Below the pieces are notes generated by a model, which saw only the letters and a program-made list of their open reading frames with translations, searched no databases and was not told the DNA's origin. Shown here piece after piece: positions 1 through 8,614 of a stretch of 64,000 nt of DNA. The position numbers and the translations under genes are program-made. How positions within the stretch are numbered: position 1 is the stretch's first letter; every line of letters begins with the position of its first letter. Source of the stretch: Beta vulgaris subsp. vulgaris (Eukaryota > Streptophyta > Magnoliopsida > Caryophyllales > Amaranthaceae); the NCBI RefSeq assembly GCF_026745355.1, contig NC_079209.1, forward strand, positions 50,860,085 through 50,924,084, read 5' to 3'.

Positions 1-249
1 TATTTTATTAAATATAGCCCTATTTATATTGTATGTAGCCCTTTTTTATTCGATGTAACCCTATTTTTTCATTGTCGACCTGTTAGTATGAAGTATGTGT
101 GTCATCTTTCTAAGTTTTCTCCTTGTGACTGCAAATAAATCCTCCTGCATTAGTCTCATAACCTGTTTCACAACATAGAGTGTCTGTTAGGCAACAAGAA
201 TCAGCAGATTTGATATTCATATAGTAGAAAACATAATGTTGTAGCATAC

Positions 250-503
250 CATGAAGATTATCTTCTAAGCTTCCTCTTGACAAGAAATTATAGACTAGGA
301 TTAGACTCCATTCATAGAAGCAAAAGCCAAATAAGGATACGATATTCTTGTGATTAATCGTTGTAATGATCTCAATTTCAGCAATGAACTCCTGCAACGC
401 ATCCTCTGATGGCTTCAATATTTTGACTGCTAACTCCTTCAATCAGGTAAACAGCCTCGGTAAACTTGGCTACTACCACCTTTTCCAACCATTTTCTCTA
501 CAT
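250..503 (-). pseudogene. Receptor-like cytoplasmic kinase fragment (N-lobe)
   Basis: The minus strand encodes the start of a protein kinase domain. It has a glycine-rich loop (GKGGSSQVYRG), the ATP-anchoring lysine in AVKIL, the alpha-C region FIAEIEIITTINHKNIVSL and then LVYNFLSRGSLEDNLHG. This pattern fits plant RLCK VI-type kinases, where the kinase domain often follows a universal-stress-protein-like domain. The frame breaks between the glycine loop and the AVK lysine (stop codons and a shift near position 440). A plausible splice donor (G/GTATGC) follows NLHG at 250/249. The catalytic loop (HRD) and DFG are not seen before the window edge, and the downstream sequence does not continue the domain. 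I read it as a broken gene fragment. The rest may lie outside the window. Confidence 0.72.
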
Positions 504-539
504 AAAGAGAAGCAGAATATCAACACAAAGGTTAGTGGC

Positions 540-1215
540 GGCAAAAAACATCCTAGTTCCACTATCAATGTATAAGTTACCCATATAATACTTTACTTTT
601 TGTATTTTAATTACTTGTAATGTATATATAAAATCGTTAGTTGCTCAAATTATCTTTTTAGTTACCCTTATCTATCTATAAGTTATCCTTTGTCTAATCA
701 AGTCAATGTAAAATCGTTAGTGCTCAACTTATCTTATTAGTTACCCTTATCAATGTATAAGTTACCCATATAATACTTTACTTTTGTATTTTAATTACTT
801 GTAATGTATATATAAAATCGTTATTAGTTGCTCAACTTATCTTATTGCTATTAGTTGCTGTTTTAAAGCTATTTGTTACCCCCCCCTCTCACTAACATAT
901 ATTTGACGAAATTCAAACAACCTATTAGCCCAATTGGCAAAACATTGAGTAAGACACAATGATGTAGGTTCGAATCCTACATAGGTTTAACTATAATCAA
1001 AGTTAAAATAAGTTACCCTTAAAATCTAAAAGTTGTCCTAAAATTGGTAAAAGTTATCCTAAAAGTGGTAATAGTTACTCTTATAATAAATAAAGTTACC
1101 CTTGAAATATGTAGAACTACCCTTAATATAATAAAGTTGCCCCAAAACTGACAAAAGTTACCCTAAAAGTGTTAAAAGTTACCCTAAAGGGGTTAAAAGT
1201 TACCTTGTTTTCAGT
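540..1215. repeat. GTTACCC-rich degenerate repeat block
   Basis: A motif close to AAGTTACCCTTA recurs many times. A longer unit, starting with a copy of TAAGTTACCCATATAATAC, occurs at about 569 and again at about 752. From about 1010 to 1205 the spacing is short and irregular (AAAGTTACCCTAAAA type). No coding potential is seen. It resembles the interior of an old transposon rather than a telomere repeat. Confidence 0.6.
919..987 (+). other. tRNA-like sequence (decayed tRNA or SINE head)
   Basis: A near-perfect T arm is present: GTAGG, the seven-base loop TTCGAAT, then CCTAC. This includes a good B box (GGTTCGAATCC). Upstream is an A-box-like TAGCCCAATTGG. The ends can pair as an acceptor stem (ACCTAT with ATAGGT), and CATTG/CAATG can form an anticodon-like stem. 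The total is about 67 nt and the anticodon loop is too long (9 nt). It is therefore more likely a tRNA pseudogene or the tRNA-derived head of a SINE than a working tRNA. Confidence 0.5.
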
Positions 1216-1251
1216 TTTCAGATTAAGAGTTGTTTTCAGCGGATCCTACCC

Positions 1252-1259
1252 CTATATAT

Positions 1260-1290
<31 letters not shown>

Positions 1291-1323
1291 ATTATATATA
1301 TTATATATATATATATATATATA
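1252..1323. repeat. (TA)n microsatellite
   Basis: An imperfect TA dinucleotide tract directly abuts the left end of the first inverted-repeat element that follows. Confidence 0.9.
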
Positions 1324-1951
1324 AAGGCTCTTGTGAGAACACCTTCTCTATGTGAGAGTACTTTTTTATGCAAGAACAAATCCGGACCTTTGGATCTAAT
1401 CTAATCTAACCATTCTAAATACACTTATGAGTAATGATATTTTCTTAATTTAGTTTAACCCTTACCCCCTTCTTCCCCACCCCTTTCACGCTACTTGTTT
1501 TTTCTTTCTATATCTTCTCTTTCTCTCTCTTCTGTGTCGTCGTTCATGGAGTTTTAGTTCTTCAAAGTTTTAGTTCGATTATTTGCGAATTCCACACTAT
1601 TTTTTTCAAAAAGTGCGTTGGTTACTATGATACAGCAGTGGGTCACTATGATATAGAAGAGGGTTGTGTTGGATACTATGATACAACAGAGGGTCCCTAT
1701 GATATAGCAGAGGGTCACCACCATGATATGGAAATAGTAAATATTATTTTTTTCTTGACTAATTTCTCTAAACATATGATAGATGGGTTATTATGATATA
1801 CCACATGGTCACTATGATATTTTCTCATAGTTTTGTAGGCTTAGTTGTTCAATGTCGTTTTCTTGATTCTCTTGGTAACCCACGGATGAGATTCATTCTC
1901 ACATAAAAAAGTGTTCTCAATAGGGTCTTATTCTCACCGGATCCCAGCCCT
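1323..1951. mobile_element. TIR element flanked by (TA)n, copy A
   Basis: The left end (GGCTCTTGTGAGAACACC, then TATGTGAGAGTACTTTTTTA) is the imperfect inverted repeat of the right end, which reads AAAAAAGTGTTCTCAATAGGG and finishes ACCGGATCCCAGCCCT. Inside are repeats of TTACTATGATACAGCAG and GGGTCACTATGATAT. No transposase is visible. It sits next to a (TA)n tract, as Micron-type MITEs do. The superfamily is not determined. Confidence 0.6.
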
Positions 1952-3088
1952 AAGGGCTCTTGTGAGAACACCTCCTCTATGTGAGAACACTTTTTTATAT
2001 GAGAACAAATCTGGACCTTTAGATCTAATCTAATCTAACTATTCTAAATAGACTTATGAGTAATGACATTTTTGTAATATAGGTTTACCCTTACCCCCTT
2101 CTTCCCCTACAAACTTTCATGTCATTTTTTTCTCTCTTTCTAAGTTTTGCACAGCTTTCTCTCTCCTCTATGGCGTCATTCATGGATTAATTTTTCAAAG
2201 TTTTAGTTCTATTTTTTGCAGATTCCACACTATTCTTTCCATAATTTAACAGGTATTATTCGAAATTTTTAATTTGATATTCTTGACTTGCAGATTTTTT
2301 TTTCGATTTTTTTTTTATTTCAATGGCGTTTGTTGTTCGATTTTGTTTGACTTTTGTTCGATTTATTATAATTTTGTTTTATTTTTGTTTGATTCAGAAA
2401 AGCTTAACGAAGAGAGAAAGAAGTTCTTTACTTCAAAGACAAATTAAAAGTGGTTTCTAACTGTGAGTGAAGTGTGTTGGGTTACTATGATACAGCAGAG
2501 GGTCACTATGATAAATAAATTCTTTACTTCAAAGGCAAATTAAAAGTGGTTTTTAGCTTTGACTGAAAGTGTGTTGGTTACTATGATACAATAGAGGGTC
2601 ACTATGATAAATAAGTTCTTTACTTCAAAGACAAATTAAAAGTGGTTTCTAGCTTTGAGTGAAAGTGTATTGGTTGCTATGATACATCAGAGAGTCACTA
2701 TAATATAGCAGAGGGTCACCATGATATGAAAATAGTAAATATTATTATTTTTTCTTGACTAATTTCTTTAAACATGTGATAGATGGGTTATTTTGATATA
2801 ACACATGGTCACTATGATGTTTCTCATAGTTTTGCAAGCTTAGTTGGTCAATGTCGTTTTCTTGATTCTAGGAGGAGAGAGATGAACGTGATTGAGAGAG
2901 AGATGAACGCGTGAGAGAGAGAAAAAAAAAATTCTTGGGCCGATTGTTTTGGATGAGAGAGAAAATTAGTTTAGTTTCTATTGTTTGAAAAAACGTGAGC
3001 CAACTGATTAAGCCTAAACCTACAGATGAGATTCATTCTCACATAAAAAAAATGTTCTCACATAGGGACCTATTCTCACCGGATCCCA

Positions 3089-3093
<5 letters not shown>
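1952..3093. mobile_element. TIR element flanked by (TA)n, copy B
   Basis: This is a second copy of the same element, joined head to tail to copy A. The left end (AGGGCTCTTGTGAGAACACC) and right end (ACCGGATCCCAACCCTATA) match copy A. A unit of roughly 95 bp beginning near TTCTTTACTTCAAAG is tandemly repeated at about 2424, 2520 and 2613, each with TACTATGATAC and GGTCACTATGATA motifs. That makes copy B longer. Its right end runs into a (TA)n tract. No coding capacity is seen. Confidence 0.6.

Positions 3094-3138
<45 letters not shown>
3093..3138. repeat. (TA)n microsatellite
   Basis: A nearly pure TA tract abuts the right end of TIR element copy B. Confidence 0.9.
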
Positions 3139-3140
<2 letters not shown>

Positions 3141-3309
3141 CATTTTTTTATTTGTATTATTATTGTTATTTTTGTCAATTTTTTCTAGTAGGAAAAACTA
3201 TCTAAATTTATAACACTTTATGAAACCTTATTTGAGTTTATTAGACTTTAGCTGAATTTATTATAACTTATCTAAATTTATAAAATCTAATAATAAATTG
3301 AAAATAACA

Positions 3310-3556
3310 CACCTAAAGTTTGTTTGGTATTTCCTGTCATCTGTCAAAAGAGAAGAAAGTTTGGTATTAGGTAATTTAGGTTTATCTTTCACCAAAATAC
3401 TCACCATTATTTGTAACAGTACAAGGCGAACCCTAGCTTTCCTTGTCGCAAAAGACAAATTAACCAACTTGATTGCTTCATTTGCGCAAGAGTTCAAAAA
3501 CCGGCACAAGTAATTTATCGCAAAAGACAAATGCAAGAACCAAACGAGCTCATATC
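3310..3556. mobile_element. Possible short MITE
   Basis: Imperfect inverted ends (GTTTGTTTGGTATTTCCTG on the left; GCAAGAACCAAACGAGC on the right) enclose about 240 bp of non-coding sequence. The open frames on both strands show no recognisable domain. The flanks 3139-3309 and 3557-3662 are AT-rich and show nothing else. Confidence 0.35.
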
Positions 3557-3662
3557 TTTTTATTTAATTTGCTCCTAAATTACTGAGCTAATTTTGTACA
3601 TTTCAGACTATCCCCTCATTACTAAATTCCATTTCTACCCATTTAGTGCTCCTATAATCTAA

Positions 3663-4070
3663 CTAGTCTTCTACATACGCGATGGCCGATATATATGTCG
3701 ATTGATTGGGTTTATTCTTAATAAGTTTTATCAAAATATAATTATAGAAGTGTGATTTATAATTATTGTTATACAAATTACTGTAATCTAGAAAGTTTTT
3801 AGAAATTGAGATAAACATTTACATGTCAAGTTTTATAGTCAAATTAAATTTGTAATTTTTTTTTATTGAGTAACCATTTTTCTTATTATGACAAGTTATT
3901 TTGTTAATGCTTATTTAGTTTATTATTGGAATTTTTGACCCATTTTTAAATTAGAAAAGGATATAATTGTACAAAATCCGAATATCCAATTAAGTATATA
4001 TATTTAGCTAAGAATAAAAAGACATTTCATTGAGGGACACTACAACTCCCCTTGACTTATATAATAGAGA
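3663..4070 (-). mobile_element. Short non-autonomous Helitron
   Basis: Read on the minus strand, it begins TCTCTATTATATAAGTC, a typical plant Helitron 5' end. It ends ...CGTATGTAGAAGACTAG, with the CTAG terminus. The host bases flanking it are A and T, as expected for A/T-targeted Helitron insertion. It is about 408 bp long and has no RepHel coding sequence. The subterminal hairpin is weak (CGCGATGGCCG region). Confidence 0.65.
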
Positions 4071-4321
4071 TAATCCAATTCTTTGTATATAGGTTCTTTT
4101 AATACATTTTTTGTGAGGGGTTATTTTTTATTCATAGGTGATACTTCGAATAGATAAATATAAATATTTCGAAGATAATACAATTTCAAAATAGTAGAGA
4201 CAGTGACACGTCATGCAATAGCATTGATATTTGTCAAATGTCAACCCTCTTCTCACATTGTTTGGTTAACATTATTTAACATAGGATGGATGTTAGAAAT
4301 CCCACGAATTGAAATTTTTTG

Positions 4322-4553
4322 GTGCTGTTTGGTTGACAAATTCATGGGAAGTAGAAATTTCTAGGAAGTTCCACTTCCCACAAAAATGGAGGAAATTACT
4401 TACCTAGGAGATCTAGGTAAGTGGAAATTTCCATGGAAATTTTCATTTCCCTTGAATCACCAAACAACATCTAGCAATTCCTAGAAAATACAATTACATG
4501 GAAAGATAACATTCCAAAGAATTTGCACTTCCTACATTCAACCGAACGAGCAC
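4322..4553. mobile_element. MITE in the germin-like gene promoter
   Basis: The ends GTGCTGTTTGGTTGA and TCAACCGAACGAGCAC are inverted repeats. The interior is rich in CATGGGAAGTAGAAATTTC and TTCCTAGGAAGT-like words that also occur at 50155-50525, so the two are probably one family. No clear target-site duplication was found. Confidence 0.55.
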
Positions 4554-4582
4554 TAAATATAAACAAGCTGGAGCACAGAATC

Positions 4583-4591
4583 TTATAAATA
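4583..4591 (+). promoter_or_regulatory. TATA box of the germin-like gene
   Basis: TTATAAATA lies about 110 bp upstream of the start codon at 4697. That leaves a leader of roughly 80 nt if transcription starts about 30 bp further on. The MITE ends only 30 bp upstream of it. Confidence 0.6.
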
Positions 4592-4696
4592 AACTACCCA
4601 AACCCTCAAAAGAAATGCAAAGGAACCAAAGAAATCAATTAAACACCCATTATATTCATCATTTACAACCAGCTAACTCTTACTAGAATTTTGAAG

Positions 4697-5347
4697 ATGA
4701 TTCTTCCTATATTTCTCACCTTTTCTTTCCTATTTTCCCTCTCTTATGCTAATACTATTGCTTTTGATTTTTGTGTAGGAGACTTAAACCTACCAAGTGG
4801 ACCATCCGGATTCTCTTGTAAAGATCCCACAAAAGTCACAGCAGATGATTTTGTTTATTCAGGAATGAGGGTTGCAAGTAATACTTCAAATCTTTTCAAA
4901 TTTGGTATAAGAAGGGCATTATCTCCTCAGTTCCCAGGTTTAAATGGTTTAGGTATTTCTATAGCTCGTGCAGATTTCGATGTGGGTGGATTTTTCCCCA
5001 TGCATACACATCGAACATCTGAAATACTCATGGTAACTGAAGGAACGCTAATGGCTGGCTTTATTGACACAAACAATAAAGCTTACTACAAAACATTAAT
5101 GAAGGAGGATATCATGATCATCCCGCCAACACTAGTCCATTTCATGATAAATGTTGGATCAACCCCAGTTCTTGCATATACAATCTTTACAAGTGCTAAT
5201 CCTGGTGTCCAACTACTTGACACTGCTCTCTTCCAAAATGACCTACCCGCAGAGGTGATTGAGAAGGTCACTTTGCTTGACCATGCACAAGTAACAAAGC
5301 TCAAGAAAATATTCAATGATACTAACATTTCCAGTTTATTTGGATAG
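4697..5347 (+). CDS. Germin-like protein (ABP19/20-like cupin)
   Basis: Single-exon gene of 216 aa, the normal length of germin-like proteins. I chose the ATG at 4697 because the codon two triplets upstream is TTG. Residues 1-19 form a signal peptide, so the product is secreted to the apoplast. Two cysteines follow (FCVGDLN..., GFSCK), as in the family's N-terminal disulfide. The cupin metal ligands are all present: two histidines and a glutamate in FPMHTHRTSEI and the third histidine in PPTLVHFMINVG. The C-terminal part (PGVQLLDTALFQNDLPAEV) is typical of the ABP19/ABP20 group. Germin-like proteins are extracellular manganese-binding oligomers with roles in defence and redox. Which enzyme activity this one has cannot be read from sequence. 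It has no frameshift and looks functional. Confidence 0.95.
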   Translation: MILPIFLTFSFLFSLSYANTIAFDFCVGDLNLPSGPSGFSCKDPTKVTADDFVYSGMRVASNTSNLFKFGIRRALSPQFPGLNGLGISIARADFDVGGFFPMHTHRTSEILMVTEGTLMAGFIDTNNKAYYKTLMKEDIMIIPPTLVHFMINVGSTPVLAYTIFTSANPGVQLLDTALFQNDLPAEVIEKVTLLDHAQVTKLKKIFNDTNISSLFG

Positions 5348-5446
5348 CAATATAGGAGGGACTATAGAAAGGATGGGATAGCAAAGGACATGGGAAAGAA
5401 GGGGGGAGGGAGGATGGAAATCTATAGTTTCTTAATATTTATCTAA

Positions 5447-5452
5447 AATAAA
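5447..5452 (+). terminator. Candidate polyadenylation signal of the germin-like gene
   Basis: AATAAA lies about 100 bp after the stop codon, in an AT-rich 3' flank. Confidence 0.5.
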
Positions 5453-6016
5453 TGTTTCGATGGTTTTTTTAGTTATTTATTCATCATTATTCGAATAGAG
5501 TAAGATAAGGAAATATAAAGCGGAATAAATCTTGTGCTTGAAATAAAATGGAATGATTTGATTTATATAATAAAGATTACTGAATAATCGTAATAGTCCT
5601 ATTTTTAAAAAGTGTTTATTAAATGTTAATTATTCATTAAAATAATTATGTTTTGGATATTGGTATTTTATTTGAGTTGGAATTTGAATTTATATTTGTT
5701 ATGTTTGTAAATATTTGTTTAATATTATAAAGCTATTATTATTATTTATTTCCTTTGTATTTTTTTTATCTTTCTCACTTAAAATCTTGATACTATTCAC
5801 AATTAGAGAGAATCTTTTAGATTTTTCTCAATATATAAGAAAAAATATAGTCATGTGGGATCTTGTTTGATTCGTCTCAATGAGTACTTTATTAATATTC
5901 GATCATTATAATTTTTACTAATATGTAATGAAAAATATTTAATGTGAATAATTGTATTGACAAACGTGCAAAGTCAAAGTCGGGAGTATTCTAAGTTTGA
6001 AATGTAATTACTTAAA
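5453..6016. other. AT-rich spacer, nothing recognised
   Basis: AT-rich intergenic DNA between the germin-like gene and the MULE. I see no open frame, repeat or terminal motif of note. Confidence 0.6.
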
Positions 6017-6293
6017 GAGAAATTTGTCAGAAACAACCTTTTAAAAGGAACATTGTGTCAGAAACAACCTTTTAAATTTTCTTTTGCCAAGAACAACCTT
6101 AAACAATTTTTTTTTGTCAAAAGCAACCACATGATGTCATTCCGGTGTTGACTCATATTTTCCGGCGTTGACTTCTTACTTAACCCAATTTACTCCCATT
6201 TCCCTCCAATTTTATTCACTTGAAAACCCTTTTCCTTCGCTCATCTTCTATAAATTGATTCCCTCAAAACCTCATTTCTCTCTCTCTCCCTCT

Positions 6294-6613
6294 CTATAAT
6301 TCAGAAACTAATTTTTTCTTCAATTTATGCACCTCCTCAGCTAGCCTGCACTTCTCATGTGCAACAAATTTCAGCTTCATTGTCATGATGTGATTGTCAG
6401 TAGCAAGCATGTGTTTTCAGCTATAAGAATATTAGTGACATCTCTTTGCCAATAATTCAGTATCTCCTCGTCAACCCATTCAAAGGTGTTGCAGCCCCTT
6501 TGTCCAATTTCGTGGTTGTAGAACTTGCAAGCAATGAACTTTCTTCCATGATTTTCATGTGTCCATGAAGTCCTTCTCGCAACTGGTATTTCGCACCCAC
6601 ATGAATTCACCAT
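6294..6613 (-). pseudogene. GRF-type zinc-finger gene carried by the MULE
   Basis: From the ATG at 6613 the minus strand encodes CGCEIPVARRTSWTHENHGR, then a cysteine at FIACK, GCNTFEWVDEE and a final cysteine further on. This is the GRF zinc-finger pattern found in plant proteins and nucleic-acid enzymes. The first frame stops at 6383. A second frame then continues with a short coiled-coil-like end (HEKCRLAEEVHKLKKKL) to a stop at 6294-6296, so one base appears lost in an A run near 6412. A splice acceptor (TTTTACAG) lies just before the ATG. A matching donor (CAAG/GTTTG) lies at 16856, so the original intron now contains the whole CACTA nest. The gene is probably a captured host gene fragment; loss of the full frame makes function doubtful. 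Confidence 0.6.
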
Positions 6614-7224
6614 TGTTGCTGTAAAATTCGTGCATTATTGGAGAGGTAAAAAAAAATTGCACAATTCACTAGTAGAATAAATGCTTATTGTTGCGGTCAA
6701 AAAGTGGTCTATTGTTGCGGTTTTGGGCGCGTAGCAAGTATGGGAGCAGCAATAGGTAATAATTATATTGCTGCGATTTTTAACCGCAACAATATTTGAA
6801 CATATTGATGTGGTTTCTAGCGAAAACCGCGGCAATATGTATTTTTTAATACTAAAAAATGAAGTCTATTGCTGCGATTTTTAGTAAAACCCGCAGCAAT
6901 AGGAAACTCGTATAGGTAAAAAAAAATATTTTTTTTTAGTCCTTGGCATCAAATTTTAAAGAAAACAAGGTAGGAACAAAATAAGACACTAATGATTCAA
7001 AATAATGACAAAAAATACTTTTACAAAATTCAAAAACATACAGAAAAGATACACAAAATTCATAACCATAAAATATACATGAAAAAATTCAAACAAAATA
7101 TTAAAAAAATAACCAAAATTCAAAATGTAACCATTAACATCTTATGAATCTTAAAAAACAAAAATGAAAACAAAAATAATATATAATTACAGATATAACA
7201 AAAAATAATAAAAAACAATAATTA

Positions 7225-7590
7225 TACAGATCTAAAAAAGGAAAACTAAAAATAACAAACTGAAAATTAAAAAAAAATCCTAAAACATAAAATTTACAAA
7301 TCTAAAAAATGAATCCTAAAAATAACAAATTGAAAATAAAAAAATTCTAAAACATAAAATTTACAGATCGAAAAAATGAATCCTAAAAATAACAAACTGA
7401 AAATAAAAAAAAAATCCTAAAACATAAAATTTACAAATCTAAAAAATGAATCCTAAAAATAACAAATTGAAAATAAAAAAATTCTAAAACATAAAATTTA
7501 CAGATCTAAAAAATGAATCCTAAAAATAACAAACTGAAAATAAAAAAAAATCCTAAAACATAAAATTTACAATTTATAGATCTAAAAAAA
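7225..7590. repeat. A-rich tandem repeat, period about 69 bp
   Basis: Units of the type AATCTAAAAAATGAATCCTA ... AACAAACTGAAAAT repeat about five times, with starts near 7293, 7363, 7431 and 7500. They lie inside the outer CACTA element. The wider stretch 6910-7620 is A-rich and non-coding. Confidence 0.7.
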
Positions 7591-7739
7591 CGAAAATAAA
7601 CGTAAAAACGAAAAGAACAAGGAAAAAAAAGGACGAAGAAAAAATGTTAAACCGTCGGTCCGATTTTGACGAAGGAACGAACGGCCGACGAAAGTTGCGA
7701 GGAACGGTCAACGAAGGTTGGTGGAGCAAACGGACGAAC

Positions 7740-7905
7740 GAAAAGGGAGACGACTGGAGTGAGCTAGAAGGAGACGACCGGAGTGAGAGAGGGAGACGAC
7801 CGGAGTGAGAGAGAAGGAGACGACCGGAGTTTCGAGAGAGGGAGACGACCGGAGTTTCGAGAGAGAGGGAGACGACCGGAGTGAGAGAAAGGGAGACGAC
7901 CAGAG
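7740..7905. repeat. GAGACGACCGGAG tandem repeat
   Basis: Units of about 20-25 bp built on GGGAGACGACCGGAGTTTCG repeat at least seven times. Two more copies lie beyond the inner element at 16319-16360. The inner CACTA element therefore inserted inside this array and split it. Confidence 0.8.
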
Positions 7906-7919
7906 TTTCACAACAAGAA

Positions 7920-8340
7920 TGTTAGGGTTTAGCGTCCGAAAAAATCGGACGGTAAAAATGCGGAGTCGGACGCTAAACAGATTAGCGTCCGATAACGGAC
8001 GCTAAAGAGCTGATGCAAAACACCTGGTCGCTAATGGCTAACTTAGCGTCCGATAAACGGACGCTAAAATATAGCGACCGCTTATCGACATGTAACGTCC
8101 GATTAGGTGGCTGACGCCAACTAGCGTCCGTCTGTGGCAGCGGACGGTATTTAGCGTCCGTTTTTAGTGGCGGACGCTAGTTAGCGTCGGCTTTGGCGGA
8201 CGCAACTTACCGTCCGCTGCCACAGACGGACACTAGTTGGCGTCGGATAATCGGACGCTAGTTGTCCAGACGGTCGCTAATTCCTCGCCCTTTTCTGTAG
8301 GTCCAATGACTTTTAGCGAACGTTAATCTCCAATGGCGGA
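7920..8340. repeat. Left subterminal repeats of the inner CACTA element
   Basis: About 20 direct and inverted copies of TTAGCGTCCG or its complement CGGACGCTAA fill this stretch. Such arrays are the usual binding sites of the TNP1/TnpA-type protein. The stretch 8341-8614 after it holds nothing recognisable. Confidence 0.8.
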
Positions 8341-8614
8341 CGCTAATTCCTTTTTTTTTTTAATAATTGTAATTTAATAGTTTTTAACCTGTTTCGTTTT
8401 TCAATCAAATATATACTCAAGCTGTCCGCTAATGCGCCAAATTCTACACTAATGACCTGTTTGCATTAAATAAAAATTCATAAATACACTAATATAAATT
8501 CATACATACATAAAAAGAAGTTAACGGTTTTAACTAAATTATATGTTTTCACGTTCCGAAATATAAACAAGATAGATAGTGCAAGCTAATGTAGGATCCT
8601 AAGTCGCACACGCA

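Noticed and set aside
1010..1205. Telomere-like repeat
   Set aside because: The word AAGTTACCCTTA is not the plant TTTAGGG repeat and the spacing is irregular.
3261..3536. 91-codon frame on the minus strand
   Set aside because: No domain, an opposing frame of similar length, and it falls within a probable MITE.
4691..4696. Upstream start of the germin-like frame
   Set aside because: The codon at 4691 is TTG; the first ATG, with a proper signal peptide, is at 4697.
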